Of a stretch of 64,000 nucleotides of DNA, positions 15,625 to 25,380 are shown piece by piece. Made by a program: the position numbers and the translations under genes. The stretch lies in assembly GCF_021389955.1 (NCBI RefSeq), contig NZ_CP089980.1, forward strand, positions 2,661,001 to 2,725,000. The letters run 5' to 3'. Origin of the DNA: Fulvivirga maritima. GTDB taxonomy: Bacteria > Bacteroidota > Bacteroidia > Cytophagales > Cyclobacteriaceae. The notes beneath the pieces are model-generated. The model was not told the origin of the DNA and searched no databases. It was given only the letters and a program-made list of their open reading frames with translations. Positions within the stretch are counted from its first letter, which is position 1; every line of letters begins with the position of its first letter.

Positions 15625-15846
15625 ATGTATTGGACATTAGAACTAGCATCATATCTTGAAGACGCCCCTTGGCCTGCTACTAAGGATGAACTTATTGACT
15701 ATTCAATAAGAACAGGCGCACCATTAGAGGTTGTAGAGAATTTACAGGAGTTAGAGGATGACGGACAGCCTTACGAAAATATTGAAGAGATATGGCCGGA
15801 TTATCCTACTAAAGAGGATTTCTTTTTTAACGAGGACGAATATTAA
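15625..15846 (+). CDS. DUF2795-type small acidic protein
   Basis: A 73-residue, strongly acidic protein with no signal peptide. Its core (LASYLEDAPWPATKDELI, then APLEVVENLQELEDDGQPYE) matches the DUF2795 fold seen in many Bacteroidota: a short helical domain with a W-P-A-T-K-x-E-L motif. The C-terminus is aromatic and acidic (EDFFFNEDEY). Function is unknown. It has a strong promoter and an exact Shine-Dalgarno site, so it is probably abundant. It faces ispD at its 3' end. Confidence 0.85.
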   Translation: MYWTLELASYLEDAPWPATKDELIDYSIRTGAPLEVVENLQELEDDGQPYENIEEIWPDYPTKEDFFFNEDEY

Positions 15847-15894
15847 ATTCAAATACCTTACAGAAATGAATGGCTGGCTGTACCAGCGTGTTGG

Positions 15895-16581
15895 TTAGCC
15901 ATTGTTTTTTCTGTTTATTAAAGCTTCGGCTATAATTAAGTCTTCAGGTGTAGTCACTTTTATATTTTCATAACTCCCTTCAAAAAGTGAGATTTTATGT
16001 CCTGCTTTTTCGGCTACGCTCGCATCGTCAGTTAATGAAGGCACTTCATCTATTTCATAAGCACTTCTTATCATTTCCAGATCAAAAGTCTGGGGAGTCT
16101 GAATGAGTCTGTAAAGAGAACGGTCTACCGCTTCAGTGGTATCTTGTGTAGTTACCCTAATGGATTCTTTGAGCCTTACCGCCGCTACAGCGCTTTTATG
16201 AGCTGCCGCTATTCGGAAAGAAGCATCAATAATAGGTGTAGAAATTAAAGGCCTTACTCCGTCATGTATAGCTACTAACCCAGAGGTGTTCTCTATACTG
16301 TTTAGTCCGTTTTTAACAGATTGAAAACGAGAGCTGCCACCTATAGTAAGGTGATGCGGAGTAGAAAAACTATGTTGAATGCATAGATTCTTCCAGGTAT
16401 CTACATCATTAGCAGGAAGCACTAAGATAATTTCAATGTCACTGGAGTAATTGTAGAAGGCTTCCAGCGTATGCATGAGTATAGGTTTGCCGTGCAGAGG
16501 TAAAAATTGCTTAGGAACGTCACTGTTCATGCGTGTGCCCTTGCCACCGGCCACTATTATCGCATATTCCTTTTTATTCAT
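15895..16581 (-). CDS. ispD: 2-C-methyl-D-erythritol 4-phosphate cytidylyltransferase
   Basis: A 228-residue nucleotidyltransferase with the N-terminal CTP-binding loop AGGKGTRMNSDVPKQFLPL, the HDGVRPL motif and VTTPEDLIIAEAL at the C-terminus. It transfers CMP to methylerythritol phosphate in the non-mevalonate isoprenoid pathway. The length is normal. It stands alone (no ispF fused or adjacent). The related TarI/ribitol-phosphate enzyme is an alternative, but the KQFLPLHGKPILMHTLEAF segment and VTTPEDL fit IspD. Confidence 0.92.
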   Translation of the reverse strand: MNKKEYAIIVAGGKGTRMNSDVPKQFLPLHGKPILMHTLEAFYNYSSDIEIILVLPANDVDTWKNLCIQHSFSTPHHLTIGGSSRFQSVKNGLNSIENTSGLVAIHDGVRPLISTPIIDASFRIAAAHKSAVAAVRLKESIRVTTQDTTEAVDRSLYRLIQTPQTFDLEMIRSAYEIDEVPSLTDDASVAEKAGHKISLFEGSYENIKVTTPEDLIIAEALINRKNNG

Positions 16582-16647
16582 AAAGCGAAATTCTGTTCTT
16601 CTGGTTAAAGTAGGCTTTACTTATATTGAGATACGGATGGGTATATA

Positions 16648-16683
16648 TTAAAATCGGATGACTATTAAGCCACCCGATTTTAA
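16648..16683 (-). terminator. Hairpin terminator of queA
   Basis: TTAAAATCGG and CCGATTTTAA form a perfect 10-bp outer stem; the inner part pairs further with two G-T pairs, leaving a 6-nt loop. The Ts are inside the stem end on the minus strand. It lies 23 bp after the queA stop. Confidence 0.75.
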
Positions 16684-16705
16684 TTAATTCAATTTCTTGA
16701 AATGC

Positions 16706-17752
16706 TTAAATGATAAGCATAGCGTCACCATATGTAAGGAATCTGTATTTTTCCTTAATGGCGGTTTGGTATGCTTCCATTATTAAGTCGTAACCTCCAA
16801 ATGCACAAGCCATCATAAGTAATGTGGATTCGGGCATGTGAAAGTTAGTGATCATAGCATTGCAGATCTTGTAGTCATAAGGAGGGAAAATGAACTTGTC
16901 AGTCCATCCTTCTCGTGGTTTTAGTCTGCCGTTGGCAGATACACTAGATTCCAAAGCACGCATAGTGGTGGTGCCTACGGCACAAACTTTCTTTTTGTTG
17001 TCTAGTGCTTTGTTTACAATCTCTACAGTAGGTTCTTCCACCCAGAAGTTTTCTGAGTCCATTTTATGTTTAGTAAGATCTTCTACGTCTACAGGTCTGA
17101 AAGTACCTAAACCAATATGGAGTGTGATACTTGCCATGTCTACACTCTTAATCTCTAGTCTTTTTAATAACTGAGGAGTGAAGTGTAAACCTGCGGTAGG
17201 AGCTGCTACTGCACCTTTGTGCTGGGCATAAATGGTCTGAAAACGTTCTCTGTCTTCTGGTTCAGTTTCTCTTTTTATATATTTTGGTAGTGGTGTTTCT
17301 CCTAAACTGTCTATAGTTTTGTAAAACTCCTCATCAGTACCGTCATATAAGAATCTGATGGTTCTTCCTCTGGAAGTGGTGTTGTCGATCACTTCAGCTA
17401 CTAAGTCGCCTTCGCCGAAGTATAGTTTATTGCCTACACGGATCTTTCTGGCAGGGTCTACAAGAACATCCCACAGATGCATTTCCTGATTAAGTTCTCT
17501 TAATAGGAATACTTCTATTTTAGCTCCAGTTTTTTCCTTGTTACCATATAACCTGGCTGGGAATACCTTTGTGTTGTTATTCACCAATACATCACCTTCA
17601 TCAAAATAGTCAACCATGTCTTTAAAAGACTTGTGTTCTATTTCTCCTGTTTTACGATGAATAACCATTAGGCGGGACTCATCCCGATTTTCAGCCGGAT
17701 ATAAGGCTACCAGTCCGGTGGGTAGATCAAACTTGAATTCTGATAATTTCAT
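16706..17752 (-). CDS. queA: S-adenosylmethionine:tRNA ribosyltransferase-isomerase
   Basis: A 348-residue enzyme with the characteristic N-terminus [20 protein letters not shown], the [11 protein letters not shown] segment, [17 protein letters not shown], and [13 protein letters not shown] near the C-terminus. QueA transfers and rearranges the ribosyl part of AdoMet onto 7-aminomethyl-7-deazaguanine at the tRNA wobble position, the penultimate step to queuosine. The length is normal. Its promoter lies in the 107-bp divergent gap before the MacB-like gene, and a strong hairpin follows it. Confidence 0.97.
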   Translation of the reverse strand: MKLSEFKFDLPTGLVALYPAENRDESRLMVIHRKTGEIEHKSFKDMVDYFDEGDVLVNNNTKVFPARLYGNKEKTGAKIEVFLLRELNQEMHLWDVLVDPARKIRVGNKLYFGEGDLVAEVIDNTTSRGRTIRFLYDGTDEEFYKTIDSLGETPLPKYIKRETEPEDRERFQTIYAQHKGAVAAPTAGLHFTPQLLKRLEIKSVDMASITLHIGLGTFRPVDVEDLTKHKMDSENFWVEEPTVEIVNKALDNKKKVCAVGTTTMRALESSVSANGRLKPREGWTDKFIFPPYDYKICNAMITNFHMPESTLLMMACAFGGYDLIMEAYQTAIKEKYRFLTYGDAMLII

Positions 17753-17801
17753 ATTTAATATTACGGTATTAAATAAAGGATAGATTTTAAAATTTAGCTT
17801 G

Positions 17802-17809
17802 CAAAGGTA
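17802..17809 (-). promoter_or_regulatory. -7 box for queA
   Basis: TACCTTTG on the minus strand fits TAnnTTTG, 49 nt upstream of the queA ATG at 17752. No obvious -33 TTG. Confidence 0.45.
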
Positions 17810-17859
17810 TAGATTTATCTTTAAGAATAAATGTTTTTTAAAATATTTAAATATATCAG

Positions 17860-19125
17860 GTGTTAGTAGTAAGACTCATATTCGAAAGCTTCAGGTTCGC
17901 ATGGAATGCGCTGAAGATGAACCTGCTTAGGACTATCTTATCTTTGCTAGGCGTTACAGTAGGTATTTTTGCCATTATCACGGTTTTTACTCTGGTGGAT
18001 TCTCTGGAGAAAAATATCCGGGATAGTCTGAGCTTTTTGGGCACGGGGGTAATTTATATTGAAAAGTGGCCTTTTACGCCTGATGCTAATGGAGAATACC
18101 GCTGGTGGGATTTTTGGCAGCGACCCAATGTTAGTTATAATGAGTACAAGTTTTTACAAACTAATCTCAAAACAGCTACAGGTATGGCTATTTTCAGTAG
18201 CCGCGATAATTCTATTATTAAAAGAGAAAACAATAGTATTAGCGATGTAGAGCTCTGTGGAAGTACTTATGGCTATAGTGAGCTGTTTGAAATTGAATTA
18301 GATAGAGGCAGATATTTTAGCCAGATAGAAACCGAATCAGGTAGAAATGTGGCTGTTATAGGTCATAACCTGGTAAATGCTCTATTTCCTGATGGCAATG
18401 ATCCTGTTGGTAAAGAAATTAAAATCAAGAACCTTAAATATATTGTTATAGGTACTATGCCGAGAGAAGGCGAGAGCTTTTTAGGTACTAGTAGTAATGA
18501 TGATTTGTGTATTATTCCTTTTAGTTCATTTAGAAAGTTATATCAGACAGGTACAGGATCAAGTGATGAGCTGGGTTCTCGAATAGGTATTAAAGGAGAG
18601 GAAACAGATATAGGACTGGTAGAGCTTGAGAATGAAATAACGGGTTTATTAAGAAGTAGGAGAGGACTTAAGCCAAAGCAAGATGATAATTTTGCGCTTA
18701 ACCGACCAGAAGCAATTGCTAATATTATAGGAGGCTTGTTTGATGTAATAGGGATAGCAGGCTGGATTATCGGAGGATTTTCAATTCTGGTTGGCGGATT
18801 TGGTATTGCTAATATTATGTTTGTTTCCGTGAAAGAACGAACTAATATAATAGGAGTGCAGAAGTCATTAGGGGCGAAAAATTTCTTTGTATTGTTTCAG
18901 TTCTTGTTTGAATCTATATTTCTCAGCGTTATTGGCGGACTGGCGGGTTTGCTACTGGTATACTTAATTACATTTATACCTATGGGTAATATGGAAGTAG
19001 TATTGAGTTTGAAAAATATTGTTCTTGGACTTGGAGTTTCTGCTGCTATAGGAACCATATCAGGTATAGTGCCCGCAGCCATTGCGGCCAGGTTAGACCC
19101 GGTGATAGCCATAAGGAGCAGTTAA
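17860..19125 (+). CDS. ABC transporter permease (MacB/FtsX type)
   Basis: A 421-residue permease, starting at a GTG (17860). One membrane helix near the N-terminus (about 20-47, [22 protein letters not shown]), a periplasmic MacB-like domain (about 50-285), and three helices at about 289-312, 338-365 and 378-402 with the signature [19 protein letters not shown] between them. This is the type VII ABC fold that couples cytoplasmic ATP hydrolysis to periplasmic work such as efflux or lipoprotein handling. No ATPase or adaptor gene is adjacent, so the partner must be encoded elsewhere. It converges on recA with a shared terminator. Confidence 0.9.
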   Translation: MLVVRLIFESFRFAWNALKMNLLRTILSLLGVTVGIFAIITVFTLVDSLEKNIRDSLSFLGTGVIYIEKWPFTPDANGEYRWWDFWQRPNVSYNEYKFLQTNLKTATGMAIFSSRDNSIIKRENNSISDVELCGSTYGYSELFEIELDRGRYFSQIETESGRNVAVIGHNLVNALFPDGNDPVGKEIKIKNLKYIVIGTMPREGESFLGTSSNDDLCIIPFSSFRKLYQTGTGSSDELGSRIGIKGEETDIGLVELENEITGLLRSRRGLKPKQDDNFALNRPEAIANIIGGLFDVIGIAGWIIGGFSILVGGFGIANIMFVSVKERTNIIGVQKSLGAKNFFVLFQFLFESIFLSVIGGLAGLLLVYLITFIPMGNMEVVLSLKNIVLGLGVSAAIGTISGIVPAAIAARLDPVIAIRSS

Positions 19126-19141
19126 TAATATAAAAGAGTAT

Positions 19142-19184
19142 AAAACAACAAAGGCTGCATTATTCATGCAGCCTTTGTTGTTTT
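19142..19184. terminator. Bidirectional terminator between the permease gene and recA
   Basis: AAAACAACAAAGGCTGCAT and ATGCAGCCTTTGTTGTTTT form a perfect 19-bp stem with a 5-nt loop. It serves the convergent genes ending at 19125 and 19202. Confidence 0.9.
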
Positions 19185-19201
19185 ATCTAAAAAAGAAATT
19201 T

Positions 19202-20230
19202 TTAGTCTTGAGAAGGAATGGGTTTCTCTAAATCTTCACCCTTAATCTGAGCTTTGATTTTGTTTTCAATCTCTTCCATAAGTTCAGGATTATCTTCTAA
19301 CAACGTTTTAACAGCGTCTCTACCCTGACCAAGTTTATTGCCATCATAAGAGAACCATGAGCCTGCTTTCTTCACAATCTCTAATTCTACACCAAGATCA
19401 AGCACTTCACCTACTTTAGAAATACCTTTTCCATACATAATGTCAAACTCAACCACTTTGAAAGGAGGCGCTACTTTGTTCTTCACTACTTTCACTCTGG
19501 TTCTGTTACCAATAATATCATTGGCTCCTTCTTTAATCTGACCTATTCTACGGATATCCATTCTTACAGAAGCGTAGAATTTAAGAGCATTACCACCAGT
19601 AGTAGTTTCAGGGTTACCAAACATTACGCCTATTTTTTCACGTAACTGGTTAATGAATATACAAGAGCAACCTGTTTTATTGATAGTACCTGTCAGTTTT
19701 CTTAGCGCTTGAGACATCAGTCTGGCTTGCAGACCCATTTTGCTATCTCCCATTTCACCTTCTAGCTCACCTTTAGGTACCAGAGCGGCTACGGAGTCAA
19801 TCACAATAATGTCAATAGCACCTGAACGGATAAGGTGCTCAGCAATTTCTAGTGCTTGCTCACCACTATCAGGTTGTGATATCAATAAGTTTTCAGTATC
19901 TATTCCTAATTTTTCTGCATAAACTCTGTCAAAAGCATGCTCTGCATCTATAAATGCTGCTAAGCCGCCATTTTTTTGTGCCTCGGCAATGCAATGCATA
20001 GATAGTGTGGTCTTACCTGATGATTCAGGACCATAGATCTCTATTACTCTACCTCTGGGAATACCTCCCACGCCTAAGGCTATATCAAGACTGAGTGACC
20101 CTGTGGAAATAGCCGGAACATCTACTACCCGCTCATCGCTCAGTTTCATCACCGTACCTTTACCAAAGGTTTTTTCCAGTTTATCAATAGTTAGTTGAAG
20201 CGCCTTTAATTTTTCGTCCTTTTCAGCCAT
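19202..20230 (-). CDS. recA: Recombinase RecA
   Basis: A 342-residue RecA. Walker [10 protein letters not shown] (67-75), Walker [18 protein letters not shown], the L1/L2 DNA-binding loops (including [21 protein letters not shown]) and a short acidic C-terminus are present. It forms the filament on single-stranded DNA for homologous recombination. The length is normal. I see no LexA-type box in the 145-bp upstream region; several AT-rich repeats there (for example CTCTAA...TTAGAG at 20306-20326) have no known role. Confidence 0.99.
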   Translation of the reverse strand: MAEKDEKLKALQLTIDKLEKTFGKGTVMKLSDERVVDVPAISTGSLSLDIALGVGGIPRGRVIEIYGPESSGKTTLSMHCIAEAQKNGGLAAFIDAEHAFDRVYAEKLGIDTENLLISQPDSGEQALEIAEHLIRSGAIDIIVIDSVAALVPKGELEGEMGDSKMGLQARLMSQALRKLTGTINKTGCSCIFINQLREKIGVMFGNPETTTGGNALKFYASVRMDIRRIGQIKEGANDIIGNRTRVKVVKNKVAPPFKVVEFDIMYGKGISKVGEVLDLGVELEIVKKAGSWFSYDGNKLGQGRDAVKTLLEDNPELMEEIENKIKAQIKGEDLEKPIPSQD

Positions 20231-20375
20231 TATCAGTTTACTTACTTAATTATTCTTAATTAAAAGTGAAGTTAATAAGTTATCATCACAAATGTGAGAA
20301 TGACTCTCTAAAAAATGCACTTAGAGCAGTATTGCTTTGCTGCTGCTTTTTTATATTGCGGCCAAACTTTATTTC

Positions 20376-21518
20376 ATGAGATCATTAAGAATTTTTTTGC
20401 CTTTATTTTTTATTACATTTTGGGCAGAGGCGCAGTTGAACAATAAGGCATTTAGATATGACAGACCTGTAAATGAGGCTGATTCTAATGCTCTGTTCTT
20501 AGGGATAAATGCAATGGGATTTGCAAAAAATAATGAGTATTTCAATGATATTGCTGATGGATACACCCTATTCGGCTATCAGCTTAACCCTCACCTTACT
20601 TACCATCCTGGTAAATATATAAAGCTAGACGCCGGAGTTTATTTACAGAAAGACTTTGGAGATAGCGGTTATAGAGAAGTAGCTCCCACCTTTTCATTCA
20701 AATATTCAAAAAGGGCTTTTTCATTAATATTCGGAACGCTGGAAGGAAGTATTTCTCACCGCTTAGTGGAGCCTCTATATGATTTTGAAAAAACATTGAA
20801 TGACCGGTTAGAGAATGGTTTTCAGGTGAAAGTGGAGAAAGATCGCTTGTTTATGGACTATTGGGTAGACTGGCAGAATATGATTTACCCTGGAGATTCT
20901 ACTCAGGAGCATATTGTAGGAGGAGCTTCCGTAAAATGGGCAGCTGTAAAAAATAATAATTTCCAATTGACAATTCCCGTGCAATTTGTCGTTGAGCATC
21001 AAGGAGGGCAGATAGATGATAACCCCGAGCCACTTCATACTAATGTGAACATGGCTGCAGGGGTAGAGTTAACTATGCCATTGTCAGAAAGTAGTTTTGT
21101 GCAGGAGTTACGGTGGTGGAATTATTATTTGATAAGCAGTAATTCATCAGAAGGAGATAATGATCCTTTAACCTCCGGATCGGGACTGTATATTAACGCT
21201 GCCGCCAAAACCAAGGCTAATCTGGAGGTAATGGCTAGTTACTGGCGTGGAGATGAGTTTACTTCAGTGCAGGGTGGTCAGTTGTACTCTTCCAGATCTA
21301 GTAGTTATAAAAATGCCGATGTAATAGAGCCTACGCGAGAGCTGTTAATAGTGAGGTTTATGCATAATCTGGAAATAGCAGAAGGCTTGTCTTTTAATTC
21401 TCGCTTTGAGCCTTTTTATGATTTTAGAAACGGAACATTTGAATATGCCTTTGGTTTTTACATTAACTATACGGGAGACTTTTTCCTTATAAGAAACAAG
21501 AAGCGACAGCATGATTAA
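20376..21518 (+). CDS. Putative outer membrane beta-barrel protein
   Basis: A 380-residue protein from the ATG at 20376, chosen because it starts a signal peptide (MRSLRIFLPLFFITFWAEAQ); an in-frame TTG at 20337 would put 13 residues before it. The mature part has alternating polar/aromatic strands (YKNADVIEPTRELLIVRFM, LSFNSRFEPFYDFRNG) and ends in a strand-rich segment GFYINYTGDFFLI followed by a basic tail, as in small outer membrane barrels. I do not recognise a specific family. Its stop overlaps the start of the aminopeptidase gene by 8 bp, so the two are translationally coupled. Confidence 0.7.
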   Translation: MRSLRIFLPLFFITFWAEAQLNNKAFRYDRPVNEADSNALFLGINAMGFAKNNEYFNDIADGYTLFGYQLNPHLTYHPGKYIKLDAGVYLQKDFGDSGYREVAPTFSFKYSKRAFSLIFGTLEGSISHRLVEPLYDFEKTLNDRLENGFQVKVEKDRLFMDYWVDWQNMIYPGDSTQEHIVGGASVKWAAVKNNNFQLTIPVQFVVEHQGGQIDDNPEPLHTNVNMAAGVELTMPLSESSFVQELRWWNYYLISSNSSEGDNDPLTSGSGLYINAAAKTKANLEVMASYWRGDEFTSVQGGQLYSSRSSSYKNADVIEPTRELLIVRFMHNLEIAEGLSFNSRFEPFYDFRNGTFEYAFGFYINYTGDFFLIRNKKRQHD

Positions 21519-22536
21519 AAAGCTTTTCTTACTCATACTTGGTGTAGTATTTATTTGGCTTCTTTTCAATTATGATCTCATTACGTATGCTCTAAAACAA
21601 GCAAAAGGCCAGCTCACCATTGTTTGGAATGCTGAGCCGGTAGATGAGTTGTTAAAAAGCCCGGCGGTAGCCGATTCTGTAAAGGAAAAGTTACGATATA
21701 TAGGTCAGGTAAGGAAATACGCCATAGAATCACTAGGCCTTAATAATACTGATAACTACACCACATTATATGATCAAAAAGGGGAGCCTCTACTGTGGGT
21801 AGTCACAGCTTGCCAACCTTATAAGCTGGAGGCCAAGGAATGGGATTTTCCTATTGTAGGCAAAATGCCCTATAAAGGTTTTTTTGTGCAGGAAGATGCC
21901 AATGAAGAATACAAAAGGCTACAAGATCAAGGTTATGATGTAGGAATGAGAAATCCTGGAGGTTGGTCTACGCTAGGGTGGTTTAAAGATCCTATTCTGA
22001 GCAATATGCTCAACAAAAGTAAAGGTGACCTTGCCGAATTAATAATTCATGAAATGGTACACGCCACCGTTTTTGTAAAGGATAGTGTGGATTTTAACGA
22101 GAACCTGGCCTCTTTTATAGGTGAAAGAGGCGCGTTTAAATTTTTAGAAGATACCTACGGCAAAAATTCTCAGGAATACCTCACTTATGATCATGATTTA
22201 AGTGATGAACGGGCCTATATAGCTCATTTTTTGAAAGGAGCAGATGCCTTGGAAAACCTTTATAGTGAGATAGATACTGAACCAGATACTACTGTTAAAA
22301 GCGCTAAAAAACGAGAACTAATGGAAAACATTATGGCCAGCCTGGATACCATACAATTTTATGATTCAGTCTATAATAATTTCCAGTCACGTCCATTACC
22401 CAATAACACATATTTCATGTCTTTTTTGCGATATCGATCAAAACAGGATAACTTACTAAATCTTTTTGATAAAAAATTTAACAAAGATTTAACTGGGTTT
22501 ATCCTATATTTCAAGGAGAAACATCCTTTTCTTTGA
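21511..22536 (+). CDS. Predicted membrane-anchored aminopeptidase (COG4324/DUF-type, HExxH)
   Basis: A 341-residue protein with an N-terminal membrane anchor (residues 2-20). Zincin residues are His180, Glu181 and His184 in IIHEMVHATVF, with Glu197 in FNENLASFIGERGA as the likely third ligand, the gluzincin arrangement. The segments KYAIESLGL, WVVTACQPYKL and GGWSTLGWFKDPILSN are characteristic of the predicted aminopeptidase family (Pfam Aminopep). The domain should face the periplasm. Substrate is unknown. It overlaps the barrel gene upstream by 8 bp and is followed 22 bp later by a DUF3108 protein. Confidence 0.87.
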   Translation: MIKKLFLLILGVVFIWLLFNYDLITYALKQAKGQLTIVWNAEPVDELLKSPAVADSVKEKLRYIGQVRKYAIESLGLNNTDNYTTLYDQKGEPLLWVVTACQPYKLEAKEWDFPIVGKMPYKGFFVQEDANEEYKRLQDQGYDVGMRNPGGWSTLGWFKDPILSNMLNKSKGDLAELIIHEMVHATVFVKDSVDFNENLASFIGERGAFKFLEDTYGKNSQEYLTYDHDLSDERAYIAHFLKGADALENLYSEIDTEPDTTVKSAKKRELMENIMASLDTIQFYDSVYNNFQSRPLPNNTYFMSFLRYRSKQDNLLNLFDKKFNKDLTGFILYFKEKHPFL

Positions 22537-22558
22537 TATAACTAAAAAAAACACTGGA

Positions 22559-23356
22559 ATGCTTAAGCTGGTAGGCGCATCTGCTTTAATTATCCTTTCT
22601 GGATGGCTTGTTTATAAAGGACAAGCTGATTACCGAACCATTTCTAATGAAAGTTTCAAGCCGGGAGAGGTGATAGAATATACCGCTCACTATGGTTTTG
22701 TGCATGCGGCTAAGGGTAAGATGGTAATTAGTGATGAAATTTATTCCATTAATAACAGGCCATGCTATAAAATAGATGTCTATGGGGAATCTATTGGCAT
22801 GTTTGATATGTTTCTTAGAATTAGAGACAATTGGGGAACATACCTGGATACCAGCTCTATAGTAACGCATAAATTCTATAGAGTAATAGAAGAGGGGAAG
22901 TATAGAAAGAATGAAATAGTGGAGTTTGACCACTCCAAAAAGAAGGCGAAAGTAAAGACCTTTGATAATAAGAAACAAAAATGGAGATCGCCCGAATATT
23001 ATGAAGTGCCAGCTAATATCCAGGATCTGGTAAGTGGCTATTATTATCTCAGAGTGCTAGATTTTGATAAATATAAAAAAGACGATATTATTACTGTTGA
23101 TGCTTTTTTTGACAAGGAGCTCTATAATTTTAAGGTAAGGTACTTAGGCAAAGAGACTGTAAAGACAAAATTGGGTAAGATAAAATCCATCATGTTATCA
23201 CCCATTATGCCAGAAAATAGTCTTTTTGATGGTGAGAATTCCATTAAAGTATGGATTTCTGATAATGAGAATAAGGTGCCACTGAAGATAAAAGCAGATA
23301 TGTTTGTGGGAGCAGTAGAAATAGATATCCTCAGCTATAGCAAAGGAGATAATTAA
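22559..23356 (+). CDS. DUF3108 domain envelope protein
   Basis: A 265-residue protein with an N-terminal hydrophobic segment (LKLVGASALIILSGWLVYKG) that is a signal or anchor. The domain matches DUF3108: FKPGEVIEYTAHYGFVHAAKG at the start, a Tyr-rich middle (DLVSGYYYLR) and the C-terminal KVWISDNENKVPLKIKAD. Proteins of this family in Bacteroidota are periplasmic and lack a proven function. It is the third gene of a tightly packed group (barrel, aminopeptidase, this one) that ends 108 bp before a two-component pair. Confidence 0.88.
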   Translation: MLKLVGASALIILSGWLVYKGQADYRTISNESFKPGEVIEYTAHYGFVHAAKGKMVISDEIYSINNRPCYKIDVYGESIGMFDMFLRIRDNWGTYLDTSSIVTHKFYRVIEEGKYRKNEIVEFDHSKKKAKVKTFDNKKQKWRSPEYYEVPANIQDLVSGYYYLRVLDFDKYKKDDIITVDAFFDKELYNFKVRYLGKETVKTKLGKIKSIMLSPIMPENSLFDGENSIKVWISDNENKVPLKIKADMFVGAVEIDILSYSKGDN

Positions 23357-23464
23357 GGAATTGTTAAGTTATTATTACATGCTTTTTATTGAAGCAATTT
23401 CTCTATACTTTTAGCTTTTATTTTGAGTAGACCAAGTTTAATTTCATTAAAACTCTATAAAAAT

Positions 23465-24154
23465 ATGGGAAACAAGCAGGAACACAAAGTGCTTGTTGTG
23501 GACGATGAAGAGGCAATTTTAGAATTGCTAAAGTACAATCTTGAAAAGCAAGGCTATGAAGTAAAAACAGCCTTAGATGGTATTAAAGGGGTAGAAGTAG
23601 CCAAAAAATTTCAGCCAGATTTAATTTTGCTAGACATAATGATGCCTAAGCAAGATGGTGTTGAAACCTGTAGGCAAATGAGAGAGGTGCCTGAATTAGC
23701 CAGTTCTTTTATTATTTTCCTTACCGCCCGCTCTGAAGAATATTCCGAAGTAGCTGCATTTGATGTAGGTGCTGATGATTATATTACAAAGCCAATTAAG
23801 CCACGCGCTCTGATGAGCAGAATCAGCGCACTGTTTCGTAGAGATTCTAAGAAAAAGTCAGTTACCAACCAGATTACCATTGGTGATTTGGTAATAGACA
23901 GAAGCAGTTATACCATACAGCATGGCGGTGGTGAGATTACGCTTCCTAAAAAGGAATTTGAATTACTTTATTTCTTAGCTCAAAACCCTAATAAAGTGTT
24001 TGGCAGAGATGAATTACTGCAAAACATTTGGGGCTCAGATGTATATGTACTGGCGCGTACGGTAGATGTACACATAAGAAAGGTAAGAGAAAAAATAGGT
24101 GACGAATATATCAAAACAGTAAAAGGCGTAGGTTACAAGTTCAGCCTTAATTAA
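23465..24154 (+). CDS. OmpR/PhoB family response regulator
   Basis: A 229-residue regulator from the ATG at 23465; a TTG at 23423 would add 14 unlikely residues. The receiver has Asp13-Asp14, phospho-acceptor Asp57 (LILLDIMMP), the Thr in FLTAR and Lys in DYITKPIKP. The winged-helix DNA-binding domain (about 130-229) ends TVDVHIRKVREKIG...IKTVKGVGYKF. It closely resembles PhoB/PhoP-type regulators. The kinase gene follows after 3 bp, so the two form an operon. No pst or phoU gene is nearby, so a phosphate role is only by resemblance. Confidence 0.94.
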   Translation: MGNKQEHKVLVVDDEEAILELLKYNLEKQGYEVKTALDGIKGVEVAKKFQPDLILLDIMMPKQDGVETCRQMREVPELASSFIIFLTARSEEYSEVAAFDVGADDYITKPIKPRALMSRISALFRRDSKKKSVTNQITIGDLVIDRSSYTIQHGGGEITLPKKEFELLYFLAQNPNKVFGRDELLQNIWGSDVYVLARTVDVHIRKVREKIGDEYIKTVKGVGYKFSLN

Positions 24155-24157
24155 CGC

Positions 24158-25210
24158 ATGGTTTTTAGTTCGCGTGTAATAGCTGTGTTACTGGCTATGT
24201 GTATAGCTATTGTAACTACTGCATTTCTTTCGTTATTTAAAGAGGTAACTCAAAATGCGCTTGTAGTTACCTTTCTCATCAGTTTTTCATCATCGTATCT
24301 GTTGGGGTTTATCATATTAGAATTTCTCATATTCAGAGAGATCAATAAAATATATGATCTGTTTGATAAACTGCGAAAAAAGGAGCTTTCCAGTATAGAG
24401 CAGAACCGTTCTAATGTGCTCAATCCTTTGAAAAAGATTAATGAAGAAATTTTCTCCTACGCTGCGCTCAAGCAAAAGGAAATAGATGAGCTTAAAAAGC
24501 TAGAGGCCTTCCGTAAAGAATTTATTGCTGATGTAAGCCATGAGTTGAAGACTCCGATTTTTGCGGCTCAGGGCTTTGTGCATACTTTGCTAGACGGAGC
24601 CGTAAAAGATAAAAATGTAAGGACGAAGTTCCTTAAGAAGGCTGCTAAAAGCCTTGATGGCCTAGATATGCTGGTGCAAGACCTGCTCACCCTCTCTCAA
24701 ATTGAAACCGGAGAGATAAAAATGCATTATGAGACCTTTGATATTAAGCGTTTAATAGAGGAGATTTTTGATCAGTTTGAAAACAAAGCGGATAAAAAGA
24801 ATATTGAGCTTGACCTGGACACCACCCAGGATGAAGTACTGGTGTATGCTGATTGGCAAAGAATAAATCAGGTACTTACTAACCTGATAAGTAATGCAGT
24901 AAAATATTCTAATGATGAAGGCAAGGTAACAGTAAGCTTTCAAACCAATAAAGGGAATGTTACTACCTTTATTAAAGATACGGGAGAGGGCATTCCTACA
25001 GAAGATGTACACCGCATTTTTGAGCGTTTTTACAGGGTAGATAAAAGCCGATCAAGAGAAAAGGGAGGTACAGGATTAGGCTTAGCCATAGTAAAGCATA
25101 TTATGGAAGGGCACCGCTCTAAAGTGGAGGTGAAAAGCACTATTGGCAAAGGCTCTGTTTTTAGTTTTAAGCTTCCCGTAGGGAAAGATGATCCTTTTCT
25201 GGAAGATTAA
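24158..25210 (+). CDS. Sensor histidine kinase, PhoR-like
   Basis: A 350-residue kinase. Two N-terminal membrane helices (about 6-27 and 36-58) are joined by a very short loop, so there is no periplasmic sensor domain. A coiled segment (60-118) leads to the phosphoacceptor His128 in FIADVSHELKTPIFAAQGF. ATPase boxes: NLISNAVKYS (N), DTGEGIP (G1), FERFYRV (F) and GGTGLGLAIVKHIM (G2). The VSHELKTP...GF...L.DGA pattern is that of PhoR-type kinases. It pairs with the regulator 3 bp upstream. With no sensor domain, the signal probably comes from a membrane partner. Confidence 0.94.
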   Translation: MVFSSRVIAVLLAMCIAIVTTAFLSLFKEVTQNALVVTFLISFSSSYLLGFIILEFLIFREINKIYDLFDKLRKKELSSIEQNRSNVLNPLKKINEEIFSYAALKQKEIDELKKLEAFRKEFIADVSHELKTPIFAAQGFVHTLLDGAVKDKNVRTKFLKKAAKSLDGLDMLVQDLLTLSQIETGEIKMHYETFDIKRLIEEIFDQFENKADKKNIELDLDTTQDEVLVYADWQRINQVLTNLISNAVKYSNDEGKVTVSFQTNKGNVTTFIKDTGEGIPTEDVHRIFERFYRVDKSRSREKGGTGLGLAIVKHIMEGHRSKVEVKSTIGKGSVFSFKLPVGKDDPFLED

Positions 25211-25380
25211 TTAATATTTCCTTAATCTTTTCCTAGAGGTGTAAATTCTTGTCATTCAGTTGTTTATATAAATAATTCAAGTTTAAGCTGTTAATTATAA
25301 TAGTTAATTAGTTGATATTGATTTAATCTATGATTATTATTAAAAAAATCTAAATCAATATAAACCTAAAATTAACTATT

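Noticed and set aside
20280-20330. Possible LexA/SOS box upstream of recA (CACAAATGTG, CTCTAA...TTAGAG)
   Set aside because: Neither resembles a known LexA box and the arms are short; no support for SOS control.
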